Positions 11,259 to 23,600 of a stretch of 64,000 bases of DNA are shown here, in pieces. Positions within the stretch are counted from its first letter, which is position 1. Each line of letters opens with the position of its first letter. This DNA comes from Erythroxylum novogranatense (lineage: Eukaryota > Streptophyta > Magnoliopsida > Malpighiales > Erythroxylaceae), in assembly GCA_029891385.1 (NCBI GenBank), contig CM057231.1:22475300-22539299 (forward strand), in the 5' to 3' direction. Position numbers and translations under genes: made by a program. The notes under the pieces were generated by a model that was given only the letters and a program-made list of their open reading frames with translations, searched no databases and had not been told where the DNA came from.

Positions 11259-12480
11259 CTATTGGTAGAACGTCCTCAGGTTTTGAGAATTCCAGGGCCT
11301 CAGTAGAATCTTGCCGTTCGTATCGCGCAGGATGTAAGAGCCATGTCTGGCTTGTTTGACCACTTGATAGGGTCCTTCCCATATCTGACCGAGCTTACCG
11401 GGATGTTTTTCAGCCGTCTCGGCCTTTCGTATAACGTACCCGCTGACCTTTATGTTGTTCGACCTTACCCTTTTATTGTAAAACTTGGTTGCTTTTTGTC
11501 TGATGGCTTCTGAACGAGCGGCTGCTCTATCTCTGTCTTCACTGAGAAGTATCAGTTCTGCCTTGCGGGCTTCATTATTCCTTTCTTCTTTATAACTCGA
11601 AATTCGTTGGTTAGGCAGTACTACTTCTATTGGGACTAAGGCCTCTGCCCCGAATGTCATTCTGAATGGTGTCTCACCAGTGGCCCCGTTTGGGGTTGTT
11701 CTGTACACCCACAACACTTCATCTACTTCGTCCACCCAAGTCTTACGTCCATCTAAGCGTTTCTTGAGGACACTCATTATCTTTTTGTTAGCATTCTCCG
11801 CAAGACCATTGCTTTGAGGATGAGCTACTGAGGTCAATTAGAGCCTTATCTTCAGTCGTTCACAGAAATCTTTGAACTTGTCGTTATCAAACTGCCGATC
11901 ATTGTCTGTAACCAAAACCATAGACATCCAAAAATGGCTCAGTATATTTTTGCGTACGAAGTTTTCAATTTTCTGCTCAGTGATGGTGGCGACCGCTTCC
12001 GCTTCTACCCATTTAGTGAAGTATTCGACTGCCACTATCAAAAACTTCTTCTACCCTGGACCAAGAGGAAAAGGACCTAGTATGTCCATTCCCCATTGAG
12101 CAAAGGGAATGGGAGGGCTCATAATTTTCAGCTGCTCGGTCGGCTGGTGAGACAAATTGCTATTCTTTTGGTAGGCCTCGCATCGGTTAACTTTCTCTTG
12201 ACAATCCTTCTTCATCGTCGGCCAATAATACCCCTATCTGATCAATCTATGAGCCAACATTCTGCCTCCTAAATAATTTCCGCACATTCCTTCATGAACT
12301 TCAGCCATTGCTCGTTCTACCTCTTCTTCATTCAAGCAACGTAGTAGCAGCCAATCATAAGAACGCTTGTACAAAATGTCATTGACAATCACATATTCGG
12401 CTGCCTTTACCCTTAGTTTTCTGGCCTCCAAAGCTTCCACTGGCTGTGTTCCCTTAAGAAGGTACTGCCTGATCGGCTCC
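11259..12480 (-). pseudogene. Element A integrase
   Basis: The zinc-binding N-terminal part lies near 12234-12330 (HEGMCGNYLGGRMLAHRLIR). The catalytic core begins around 12041 (VEYFTKWVEAEAVATITEQK, then VLVTDNDRQFDN) and continues at 11837 (SVAHPQSNGLAENANKKI). The C-terminal domain ends in GKLGQIWEGPYQVV and stops with TAG at 11259-11261. The catalytic core is split by a stop at about 11838-11840, and another break separates the zinc domain. Integrase would insert the cDNA into the genome. No chromodomain is visible, as expected for a non-chromoviral Tat element. Confidence 0.88.
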
Positions 12481-12859
12481 ATCCAACTTGACCGTTCATC
12501 GTCTGCTTGAAGGACTTCAGTAGCCTTCTGGATGCTAGGTTGGTCGAGCCGCTCGACCAAGACGTTGTTCCTGGCATTTTGATCGGAAGCTATCTTGAAA
12601 AGTGCGTCTGCCTGAGCATTTTGCATTCGTTCTATCATGTTGACCGGAGAGCATACTCCACCTTTTCTTTCCGGTGTAGGCTGATCAATATCACTCCTGC
12701 TCCACATCCCTCAGCGTTGGACAACTCATCAACAAATAGGCTCCAAGCAGGGCGTTGCTTACCCTGCGAGTCAGGTTGACTCATTTCTACAACGAAGTCC
12801 GCCAACACTTGGGCCTTGATCGTCGTCCGTGGTTTATAGTGTATATCGAACTCCCCCAA
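12481..12859 (-). pseudogene. Element A second (archaeal-type) RNase H
   Basis: WSLFVDELSNAEGCGAGVIL at about 12690-12750 matches the extra RNase H typical of Tat elements, and RMQNAQADALFKIAS near 12600-12640 matches its C-terminal helix. A frameshift near 12640-12700 splits the two halves. The usual Gly after the first catalytic Asp appears as Glu here (VDE), so the copy may be mutated. A second RNase H after the canonical one is established for the Tat lineage. Confidence 0.75.
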
Positions 12860-12868
12860 CTCTACTGC

Positions 12869-13141
12869 CTATTTTATTAACCGCCCAGAGGTTTCGGGCT
12901 TTTGGATGCACTGCCTGAAGGGTTGGTCGGTCCATACCTCGATTGTATGACTCTGAAAGTAGGGCCTTAGTTTCCGTGCCGCAATTATCAAGGAAAGAGC
13001 CAACTTTTCAATGGGTGCATACCGTGTTTCTGGTCCGTTCAGTACTTTACTAACATAGTAGATCGGGAATTGTTCACCACCGTCCGATCGAACAAAAACT
13101 GCGCTGATCGCCCCCTCTGTGACTGCCAAATAAAGAATCAA
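12869..13141 (-). pseudogene. Element A RT-associated RNase H
   Basis: The open stretch contains YYVSKVLNGPETRYAPIEKL and a C-terminal WTDQPFRQCIQKPETSGRL. Both are typical of the Ty3/gypsy RNase H/connection domain that follows RT. A short gap with a stop separates it from RT at 13151. Confidence 0.85.
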
Positions 13142-13150
13142 ATTCTCCCC

Positions 13151-14399
13151 TCAGCAGGCTCGCAAGATGGGTGGATCGTGGATATTGCTTGAGTGTTGGA
13201 ATGTTTTCTCACACTCATCCAGCCATTGGAACTGGGTCACATCTGTTTTCCTCAAAATTTTGAAGAAAGGGAGGCACTTGTCTCCCATCCTAGAGACGAA
13301 TCTGCTCAAAGAAACTATCCACCCGGTCAATATCTGTATATCCTTCAAGCATCGCGGCGAGGGCATTTGGACGATAATTTCGATCTTTTCTGGATTAGCT
13401 TCGATCCCCCGTTGAGTAATCATAAATCCCAAGAACTTTCCAGATGCTACACCAAAGACGCACTTTTCAGGATTCAACTTCATTTGGAATTTATTGAGGG
13501 TCAGGAAGACTTCTCTAAGGTTTTCCACATGGTCGGCAGCTGTCTTGCTTTTGACCACCATGTCGTCCACATAAGCCTCGACTGTTTTTCCGATCTGTCT
13601 CTTAAAAACTTCCATAACGAGCCGCTGGTAAGTCGCCCTTGCATTTTTTAAACTGAACGACATCACCTGGTAGCAATACGTGCCCTGGTCAGTTATAAAA
13701 ACCGTTTTTTCTTCATCTTCGAGGCTCATTTTTATTTGATGATAACCAGAGAAGGCATCCAAGAAGCTGAGGAGCTCATGCCCTGCCGTGGAGTCCACCA
13801 ACTGATCAATCTTGGGCAGGGGAAATTGTCCTTTGGGCATGTTTGTTCAGGTCGGTGAAATCAATGCACATTCTCCACTTTCCGTTTTTCTTCTTCACCA
13901 ATACCACGTTGGCTAACCATTCGGGGCAGTTGACTTTTCGAATGAACCCAGCGTCAAGTAACTTCTCTATTTCTTTCTCGATCACCCCCTGCCGCTCCTT
14001 GTTATGCCACCGCTTCTTCTGTCTAACCGGCCTACAATTTTTCTGAATACCCAGGGAATGAGATATTACTGCTCGAGAGATTCCAGGCATGTCGCTCGGT
14101 ACCCAAGAAAAGACCGATCGGTTCTCTATTAAGCAACTTGTGATTGTTGCGGCCAACCCTTGTTCGAGTTCGACGCCCAAATATGTGAATTTGGATCGGT
14201 CTTCATCATCCAGTATGACCCGCTGCGTTTCTTCTGCGGGGTTCATCCTCTCGGTTTCTTCATCTGCTCTTACATCAAGAGAACTTGCCAATACTACCGC
14301 TCCCTCAAGGGTTCTTGTTTCTTCCAAGTAGCATTCCCTAGCGGTCCTTTGCTGACCCCTGACAATACCGATGCCATGGGATGTTGGGAACTTCATCAC
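13151..14399 (-). pseudogene. Element A reverse transcriptase
   Basis: The N-terminal half (14399-13806) contains WLANVVLVKKKNGKWRMCID followed by FTDLNKHA. The second half (13840-13151) starts MPKGQFPLPKIDQLVDSTAG and carries LSFLDAFSGYHQIKM and the catalytic box AYVDDMVVKS. The two halves overlap in different frames near 13806-13840, so one indel breaks RT. Ty3/gypsy identity is clear from the FPLP and YVDD context. Confidence 0.92.
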
Positions 14400-14510
14400 C
14401 TGATAATAGGCTTAGACGACAGCGCTGAGGGCGTTTTGTGTGGTTCTTCCAATTATTGCATTATAGGCTCCTACAAACTTCACAACTAGGAATTCAACAT
14501 TCTTCACTAC

Positions 14511-14807
14511 TTAGCATGGCTTTTGTTTGAACTTTATGTTCAAGAGGACTCGGGCGAATGAATAGGCTGATGCTCCTGTTACCCCTTTGATTGGTCCCTC
14601 TATCGGCAGTAGCCGTTCCTCCAGAATCTCCATCTGGTTAAAAGCATCATAGTACAATAGGGAGCTGCCTGTGTCAATCATTACGCGCTTCACCTCACTA
14701 CCGTCCATATTCAAAGTGACCACGAGTGCATCGTCATGAGCACAGCTGACGCCAGCCAGATCAGACTCGCCAAACGAGATCACCTCATTAGTTTGTGGCT
14801 TTTTCAT
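14511..14807 (-). pseudogene. Element A aspartic protease
   Basis: The active-site motif RVMIDTGSSLLYYDAFNQM lies in the middle of a 98-codon stretch, preceded by SFGESDLAGV, as in Tat proteases. It ends at a stop (14511-14513) about 110 bp before the RT frame opens at 14399. It overlaps the end of the gag ORF by 4 bp. Confidence 0.85.
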
Positions 14808-15419
14808 TGCTGACTGGCCCTCAGCGATCTGCCTGGCATACCGCTTCCTTTGACTGTGGACCCTCCTGCTGCGCTACATCCAAAAATCATGTTTATGACC
14901 CTGACCGGTCGGTCATCCTGCTGTTCGGTATTTCTGTCATCTCTAGCCCTGGACTGTTCTCTCGTATCGCGTCGGTCGTCCATATTCTTGGTCTGCCTTC
15001 CGCCATCATTCATGTTGTGTTGTCTCCAGGGTTTTCGCCAATTGTCAGACCAACCGCTCCTGCCCTCATTATCTCGATCGACATTTTTTTCGTACTTCAA
15101 AAATCTACCCAGCCTTCCCCTCTGGATAAGGAGTTCGATTTCTTTCTTTAAGTCCCAGCAATCCTCCGTGTCATGACCAACATCTCTGTGGAAATGACAA
15201 TATAAAGAAGAATCCCTTTTTTTGAGAGGAGTTTTCAATTTATTGGGTTCTCGGAGGGATTCCCCTTCTGCTCTCATGACCTCCAGTACTTCCACATATC
15301 GCCTGTTGAGCGTAGTGAAGGATTCTCACCGTTGGTCCTTTCAATCGATTGGCTTCCTCCAGCTAGATTGATCCTTCTGCCGTTTATGTGAATCATCGGC
15401 TCTACTACTCGGCCAGCGA
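14804..15419 (-). pseudogene. Element A gag, C-terminal part
   Basis: Contains the Tat-type metal-binding motif LYCHFHRDVGHDTEDCWDLK at about 15135-15195, followed by KKEIELLIQRGRLGRF. The reading is interrupted at 15420-15424/25067-25071 by insertion of element B (TSD TATCC) and continues at 25072. Confidence 0.85.
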
Positions 15420-15424
15420 TATCC

Positions 15425-18400
15425 TGTTGGGACCGAAACCTTAACCCAACTACTTATACAGATTCCCTCCTACGTACGCATGATTCCTTATAAACTCTTC
15501 TTGCTTTGATACCATAAATGTTGGGCCCGAGACCCAACTACATAAGCGTAACGAAAGCAAGCAAGCGGAAGCGAAGGAAGCGGAAATTTGGATCGAAAAC
15601 AAAATGCGAGCGAACAAATCCGAAAGTAGCGAAGCGGAAGCAAATGCAAGCGGAAGCAAGAACTAATCGAATCAAACGAACAGATTCAATCGAATATAGC
15701 GAAGCGAAATAATCGAATACGAATCACAAAGCGGAACGAATAAGCGAAAGCGGGATCGAATCGAATGAAAATCGAATACGGATAGAAAACAAAGGAAGCA
15801 AACAAATCAATTTAAACTGAAAACATCTTCCGACATCCGTGAATTAGCAAAGAACAGGAAACAGAATCGCGTTGGGAATCCTAAGACGTTCCAAAATCCG
15901 TTATGAATTTTTTTTTCTTTTCTTATTCTCATTCCTTATTCATTTCTTCTCTTACTCAAACACATTTAAAACATAACCAATGCATCCAATTTCCAAAATT
16001 ACACTTTTATCCCAAATCTTATCGAAAATTTAAAGATAACTGGTGCGCTTTATCCTAACCCAAAAATTCCTGCAAAGGCAAAATACACTTCTATAATCTC
16101 AACAGACCTCAGAATCATCGGACACTCCCGTCCGGAATCCCAACACCAGCAGAAACACAAACCTAAAACTAATACTTCCATAATTCTCAATTCAATAAAT
16201 ACCAAACTCATAATTCAACTCATTTCCAAATTCATACATATATATTCCCAAATCAACCATACAATATGTTCTCAAATTCTCCATAATTTCCTATACAAAT
16301 TTCACAGTCATTCACAATACTTAACTTTATACACAAATACATTTTCTTTCAAACCTTTCTTAAACCACAAACAGGTCCATACTCAAAATCCAAAATACAC
16401 AAAATCTAAGCGACACATATGTAAACCGATGTCTTCACATTCTTTCATCCGATCTCTCCTTTCGAAACACGGAGATGGGGATGAAAGGGGTGAGCTTCTA
16501 AGCTCGTGGATAACACATTTACAAAGCGATAAATAAGCGAGAAAACATTTCTTTATAAACTTTTTGCCAAAGGGCTAATGTTTCAAACTTTTTAACTTTG
16601 AAATATTTCTCTCAAACTCTTTTCAATTTTCCAAACTTTTCATATCAAATTTCATAAATTTCTCGATTGAAAACCCTTTTCTTCATTTTTCCAAAATTTC
16701 TCATAAACATGAATGCAATCACATCGGCAAATTATCACGCACATTAACAAAATCAAAATCACATAACAGATCAAAATGGTGCGGTTTGGTCCAAATAGAG
16801 CGTCTTGCATGATCCGCATGGCGGTCCTGCGATCAGAATAGAAACGCTACACTTTCCGCATTGCGGTCCGGTGTAGTATGTGAGGAAATCCGAATCGGAG
16901 TTCCGTGCTACTATGAGCAGCCGAGTGAAGGCTTTACGAATAGAGCAATGACGACTCACCAAGGACCTAACCGACCCCATAACACATAATCGAAGCGAGA
17001 TTTGAGAATGCCAAGGCACTTTTCAAATTCTTGATTTTCCACATATTCACATAACGCATACAATTCGATCAATTCATCATTCAAATACTAATTTCAAAAA
17101 TCAAATCATTCAATCAGTGTGCATAATTCAATAATGCATTTATGACAATTGAATTTAAACTTGTACCAATTTCTCGGAAATCATTTGGAAATCATATTTT
17201 CCAACTTTAAATCAATTCTTATTTTCAAACATTTCCAATAATTTATCAAGCATACAAAATTTTGCTTTCTTTCATTTTCAAAATTCATATTGCTTACAGA
17301 TCAAATTATAAATATGCTACCCACCTCGAATTATTGCCGGAAACTTGATTTCAAGCTCCAATTGATCCTTGCTTTTCTCTCTCTTCCAAAATACCAAAAC
17401 CTAAACCATAATCATCCAAATTCACATCATAAATTTGCATAAGTCTCAAAATTAACTATCGGAAATTCATAATTATCATACTTCCAAGCTATTTCAATCT
17501 CCAATTTTGAAAATCCCCAATTTTCAAAATTGGCTAATCAAGACACTCAATTCAATCTCGTAAAACATAATTTCTTCAAAATTAATCTCACAATTCCTCA
17601 ATTCACATTAATTCCAAACTATTTAAATCCTCAATTTCAAAAATCCCCAAATCTTAAAATTGGCCTAAACCAATTTATCCAAATTCAATACCACAAAATA
17701 CAAGTTCTTCAAAATTGATTTCATATATCATCAATTCATCATATTTCCTATAATTCTACACCAAAATATCTCAAAATTCTTCATCATAAAATTTAGCCTA
17801 AACCTTAATCAATTTTCCATCCAAAATTAAACCCAGCTTAAAGCATATACATCAAAATTAATTCCACAATCCATAAACCCATCTCATATGTCATAATTCT
17901 AAACCGAAAATTAATCAAAATCTCAAAGTAGAAAAATTTCTCTTACCTCTTTCTCATCCAAATTGAATGTTTTGGTTCCTTAGGAAGCTCTTATGCTCCT
18001 CTACCTTTTCTCTCTTGAAACATCCCAAAATCCTTAAGAAAACAAGTAGAAAAATCAAAATAACTTTCTCTCATCTTTTCTCCATGTAGAATCTCCACCC
18101 TTCTTTCTTCTTCTTATTTCTTCTTCTTTTCTCTGAAATTTCCAGCCACTTTCGTGGCTTTTAATATGCCAAAACGACATCACCATCGTGTTTCATTTAA
18201 TGATGGTTAATTGACCATTTTGCCCTTACATTTACTTTATGCCATTCTCACTTGCGGTTCTGATTCGCACTATTAAATTGAAGGAATTTGTCCAAACTTC
18301 CTTCTCGAGAAATGTTCCTCTCACTCATACGAATCCAACGCCACTGACCGTGCTCAATTCCGAGCACTACATCAAAAGTTATGCGCAAAACAGTTCGGGA

Positions 18401-19840
18401 ATATCCATATTCTAACACATTTTCCATGTACGATTATTTCCGTCCAAAATTTCACATTCTTAATCCCAGAATTGAAACTCGATGTCTTCATAACAATTGT
18501 AGCCTTATGTCTCTAGTTTAATTCAAAACAAGAATCTCCTCATTTCGATTCCCAGATCAAAAGTTATACTCAAATTACTCACAGGTGTTCCCAATCCAAA
18601 AATTACACCCCAATCCGAACTTAAATTCAAAAATTAACAGTCCTAAGGGCAAAATTGACATTTCATGTCTTCATATGATTTGTAGCCCCTTGTCTTATCT
18701 TTATTTCGCCTCAAGAATCGCTTCAATCGGATCTCTACAGATCCCGAATTTCTAAAACACTGAATCATGCTCGGAAAATTTCCCGACTCACTTTGATTAA
18801 ATTAATCACCACTAATTTAATCTCAAAAGTTCACAAATTTCTTATAAAATGAAATTCATTGTCTTAGGAATCCAACACAAAAGAATCAACTCAATCGGAT
18901 GTCGGACGAAAAGATATAGGCAAAATAGTGAGCAAAGGTCGGATTAAAACAAAGAAATCAAAATTTAAGAAGAAAGCTGCGTCGGATGGCGTGACGGACG
19001 CCTAACTCATGAGGCGAGCCTTGCCTCATGAGGCGAGAGCAGCCCGCCTCGCTAAGGCGAGGCGTCGCCCTAGCGAGGCGCTGTGGCGCCCGCCCGCTAG
19101 GGCGACCTGTCGCCTAGCGAGTAGCAAGACTTGCTTTGCACGCCGCCATTAGGCGAGCCTTCGCCTAGCGAGGCGCTCGCAGCAATATCAAACTTTTTTT
19201 TTTCCTCTAAACTTCCAAAATTCATAACTTTTACTCCCGAACTCCGATTTTGACAAACTTAGTCTCTATAGAAAGCTTGAGAGAAGCTCTAAATCTTCCA
19301 AGAAGAACATAAAACTCAATTCAACTCCTACGGAATCCATTTTCCTGTCAAAGATACTATCCTCTATACAAACTTGTAAAAATCATACTTAATATTCCGA
19401 GATCGAAAAATTTCATACTTTATATCGAAATAAAGATCAAAACAAATCCTTCAATTTTCATGAAAAACATCAAAGCTCAATTAACCTCTAACTAGGTTAA
19501 TTTGTCAGTCAAAGTTCCAACCATAATAAAAGTCAAACCCGATCAAACATAAACTTTGACTGATCTTAACTTTCACTCCCGATATGGAAATATTGCAAAC
19601 TTTATGTCCACAAAAAGCTCTTAACATAACCTACAAGTTTCCAGAAGACCATTTTATCAAATTTTGCCTAAATCATAAGTCAACTCTCAAAGTCAAACAT
19701 TCTCTCTCCAAAAAGTCAAACTTTCTAAATCCTTCAAATTTTCACACTTTTTCTTTCTAATTCTTGCTATTTAGCTTCATTTCAATCAACTCATCCACTT
19801 GATCATAGTCAAATTGTCACTCAAGGTTCGGGGTCCAACA
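15425..19840 (-). repeat. Element B 3' LTR
   Basis: 4416 bp. Its left 94 bp (15425-15518) end in a PBS-like sequence (TTGCTTTGATACCATAAA, 15501-15518), followed at 15519 by a second LTR-like start TGTTGGGCCCGAG. Then come a TTCGATT/AAGCGGAA-type degenerate repeat (about 15540-15800), conserved islands at about 16475-16510 and 16775-16985, and a GC-rich palindromic block at 18976-19191. Confidence 0.9.
18976..19191. repeat. GC-rich palindrome block in B left LTR
   Basis: Overlapping inverted repeats of GCGAGGCG / CGCCTCGC type, for example GGCGAGGCGTCGCCCTAGCG, in an otherwise AT-rich LTR. It starts about 650 bp from the LTR 5' end. Confidence 0.85.
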
Positions 19841-20662
19841 TTTCTCCCCCTCTTAAAAGAATTTCGTCCTCGAAATTCATATTTACTTAACTCCACGTAA
19901 CTCATTCTTGCATAAATTTCTTTCTAAACAATGATCATCAAGCACTTTCTTACTAATTTCTTTCCACAACTCATAATCAATTTCTTTTTTTCATCACTTT
20001 TCACTCTTCATACATATTCTCAATCTCTTCACAATTTTCACTTCCTTAAACCATATACCACTCATATCATATCAAAACACTATATCTATAACTCATTATT
20101 TCTTTATATATGGACACAAGTCAATGGTCCATTTCTTAAGGAACCCTAATATGGTTCAATCATCATTTAATCTTTATCACCATGTCATCTTTCAAATAGT
20201 CATACTTTCATCTCACAGAAGTATAGGCTATATCAATTTCTCCCAATTCATTTTGCAATTTACATTTCCAGTTCCACAAACACATGTTTTTAATCAATCA
20301 TATTCTTTACACCCTAAACAAACACTCACTTTAATTCTTCAAATAAGGCATGACAAGTCATGCTCATCAATTTCACATTCCTAAAATCGATTATGATTCT
20401 CGTCACTTTAATCCACAATCAATTTAATTCTCCAAATATTTCTCATTTACTCCTATCCTTCAAGCATTTCTTATTTAATCTCATAAATGTGTAAAGTCGA
20501 ATCATCCAAATTTATTTTAAAATTCTCATCGCATAATGCCATAATGAACTTCAAATCTCAAGTTCATTAACACACACTACCTTACTCAGACAATCACTAA
20601 ATTCAATCTCGATAATCATATTGCCCAAATATGATCATAATACTGGGCTCTGATACCATAAA
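19841..20662 (-). other. Element B internal region with PPT and PBS
   Basis: The minus strand ends in a PPT, TTTTAAGAGGGGGAGAAA, against the LTR. Just before it, codons still read NFEDEILLRGGE, a likely fossil of a polyprotein C-terminus. The right end holds the PBS GGGCTCTGATACCATAAA (20645-20662, plus strand; TGGTATCAGAGCCC on the minus strand). The rest is T/C-rich without coding capacity; the ORFs at 19931 and 20124 have no recognisable motif. Confidence 0.8.
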
Positions 20663-23600
20663 TGTTGGGACCGAAACCGTAACCCAACTACTTATACAGA
20701 TTCCCTCCTACGTACGCATGATTCCTTATAAACTCTTCTTGCTTTGATACCATAAATGTTGGGCCCGAGACCCAACTACATAAGCGAACGAAACCAAGCA
20801 AGCGGAAGCGAAGAAGCGGAAATTTGGATCGAAAACAAAATGCGAGCGAACAAACCGAAAGTAGCGAAGCGGAAGCAAATGCAAGCGAAGCAAGAACTAA
20901 TCGAATCAAGCGAGCAGATTCAATCGAATATAGCGAAGCGAAATAATCGAATCTGAATCACAAAGCGGAGCGAATAAGTTTAAAGCGGGATCGAATCGAA
21001 TGAAAATCGAATACGGATAGAAAACAAAGGAAGCAAACAAATCAATTTAAACTGAAAACATCTTGACATCCGTGAATCAAGAAAGAACAGGAAGCGAGAA
21101 TCGCGTTGGGAATCTAAGGCGTTCCAAAATCCGTTATGAATTTTTTTTTTTCTTATTCTCATTCCTTATTCATTTCTTCTCTTACTCAAACACATTTAAA
21201 ACATAACCAATGCATCCAATTTCCAAAATTACACTTTTATCCCAAATCTTATCGAAAATTTGAAGATAACTGCCTTTATCCTAACCCAAAATTCTGCAAA
21301 GGCAAAATACACTTCTATAATCTCAGCAGACCTCGGAATCATCGGACACTCCCGTCCAGGAATCCCAACACCAAAGAGAAACACAAACCTAAAACTAATA
21401 CTTCCATAATTCTCAATTCAATAAATACCAAACTCATAATTCAACTCATTTCCAAATTCATACATATATATTCCCAAATCAACCATACAATATGTTCTCA
21501 AATTCTCCATAATTTCCTATACAAATTTTACAGTCATTCACAATACTTAACTTTATACACAAATACATTTTCTTTCAAACCTTTCTTAAACCACAAACAG
21601 GTCCATACTCAAAATCCAAAATACACAAAATCTAAGCGACACATATGTAAGGCGATGTCTTCACATTCTTTCATCCGATCTCCCTTTCAAATCGGAGATG
21701 GGGATGAAAGGGGTGCTTCTAAGCTCGTGGATAACACATTTATAAAGCGATAAATAAGCGAAAACATTTCTTTATAAACTTTTTGCCAAAGGGCTAATGT
21801 TTCAAACTTTTCAACTTTGAAATATTTCTCTCAAACTCTTTTCAATTTTTCCAAACTTTTCATATCAAATTTCATAAATTTCACGATTGAAAACCCCTTT
21901 TCTTCATTTTCCAAAATTTCTCATAAACATGAATGCAATCACATCGCAAATTATCACGCACATTAACAAAATCAAAATCTCATAACAGATCAAAATGGTG
22001 CGGTTTGATCCAAGCGAGCGTCTTGCAGTCCCCGCATAGCGGTCCATGCGATAAAAATGAAACGTACTACACTTTCCGCATTGCGGTCAAGTGTGGCAGT
22101 GAGAATCCGTGTCGGAGTTCCGTGCCACTAGCGGCAGCCGAGTGAAGGCTTTACGAATAGAGGCAATGACGACTCACCAAGGGACCTAACAGACCCACAT
22201 AACACATAATCGAAAGCGAGATTTGAGAATGTCAGAAGGTACTTTTCAAATTCTTGATTTTCACACATTCACATAACGCATACAATTCGATCAATTCATC
22301 ATTCAAATACTAATTTCAAAATCAAATCATTCAATCGGTGTATAATTCAATAATGCATTTATGACAATTGAATTTAAACTTGTACCAATTTCTGAAATCA
22401 TTTGGAAATCATATTTTCCAACTTTAAATCAATTCTTATTTTCAAACATTTCCAATAATTTATCAAGCATACAAAATTTTGCTTTCTTTCATTTTCAAAA
22501 TTCATATTAAGCTTACAGATCAAATTATAAATATGCTACCCACCTCGAATTATTAGGAAACTTGATTTCAAGCTCAATTGATCCTTGCTTTTCTCTCTTC
22601 CAAAATACCAAAACCTAAACCATAATCATCCAAATTCACATCATAAATTTGCATAAGTCTCAAAATTAACTATCGGAAATTCATAATTATCATACTTCCA
22701 AGCTATTTCAATCTCAATTTTGAAAATCCCCGATTTTCAAAATTGGCCTAATCGAACACTCAATTCAATCTCATAAAACATAATTTCTTCAAAATTAATC
22801 TCACAATTCCTCAATTCACATTAATTCCAAATTATTTAAATCCTCAATTTCAAAATCCCCAAATCTTAAAATTGGCTAAACCAATTTATCCAAATTCAAT
22901 ACCACAAAATACAAGTTCTTCAAAATTGATTTCATATATCATCAATTCATCATATTTCCTATAATTCTACACCAAAATATCTCAAAATTCTTCATCATAA
23001 AATTTAGCCTAAACCTTAATCAATTTTCCATCCAAAATTAAACCCAGCTTAAAGCATATACATCAAAATTAATTCCACAATCCATAAACCCATCTCATAT
23101 GTCATAATTCTAAACCGAAAATTAATCAAAATCTCAAAGTAGAAAAATTTCTCTTACCTCTTTCTCATCCAAATTCGAATGTTTTTGGTTCCTTAGGAAG
23201 CTCTTATGCTCCTCTACCTTTTTCTCTCTTGGAACCATCCCAAAATCCTTAAGAAAACAAGTAGAAAAATCAAAAATAACTTTCTCTCTCATCTTTTCTC
23301 CATAACCGAATCTCCACCCTTCTTTCTTCTTCTTATTTCTTCTTCTTTTCTCTGGAAATTTCCAGCCACTTTCTTGGCTTTTAATATGCCAAAAACGACA
23401 TCACCATCTATGTTTCATTTAATGATGGTTAATTGACCATTTTGCCCTTACATTTACTTTATGCCATTCTCACTTGCGGTTCTGATTAAGCCTATTAAAT
23501 TGAAGGAATTTGTCCAAACTTCCTTCTAGAAATGTTTCTCTCACTCATACGAATCAACGTCACTGACCGTGCTCAATTCGAGCACTACATCAAAAGTTAT

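Noticed and set aside
21136..21753. 205-codon ORF in the right LTR of B
   Set aside because: The corresponding stretch of the left LTR (15900-16520) is not open in the same way; composition is that of AT-rich LTR DNA and no motif is present.
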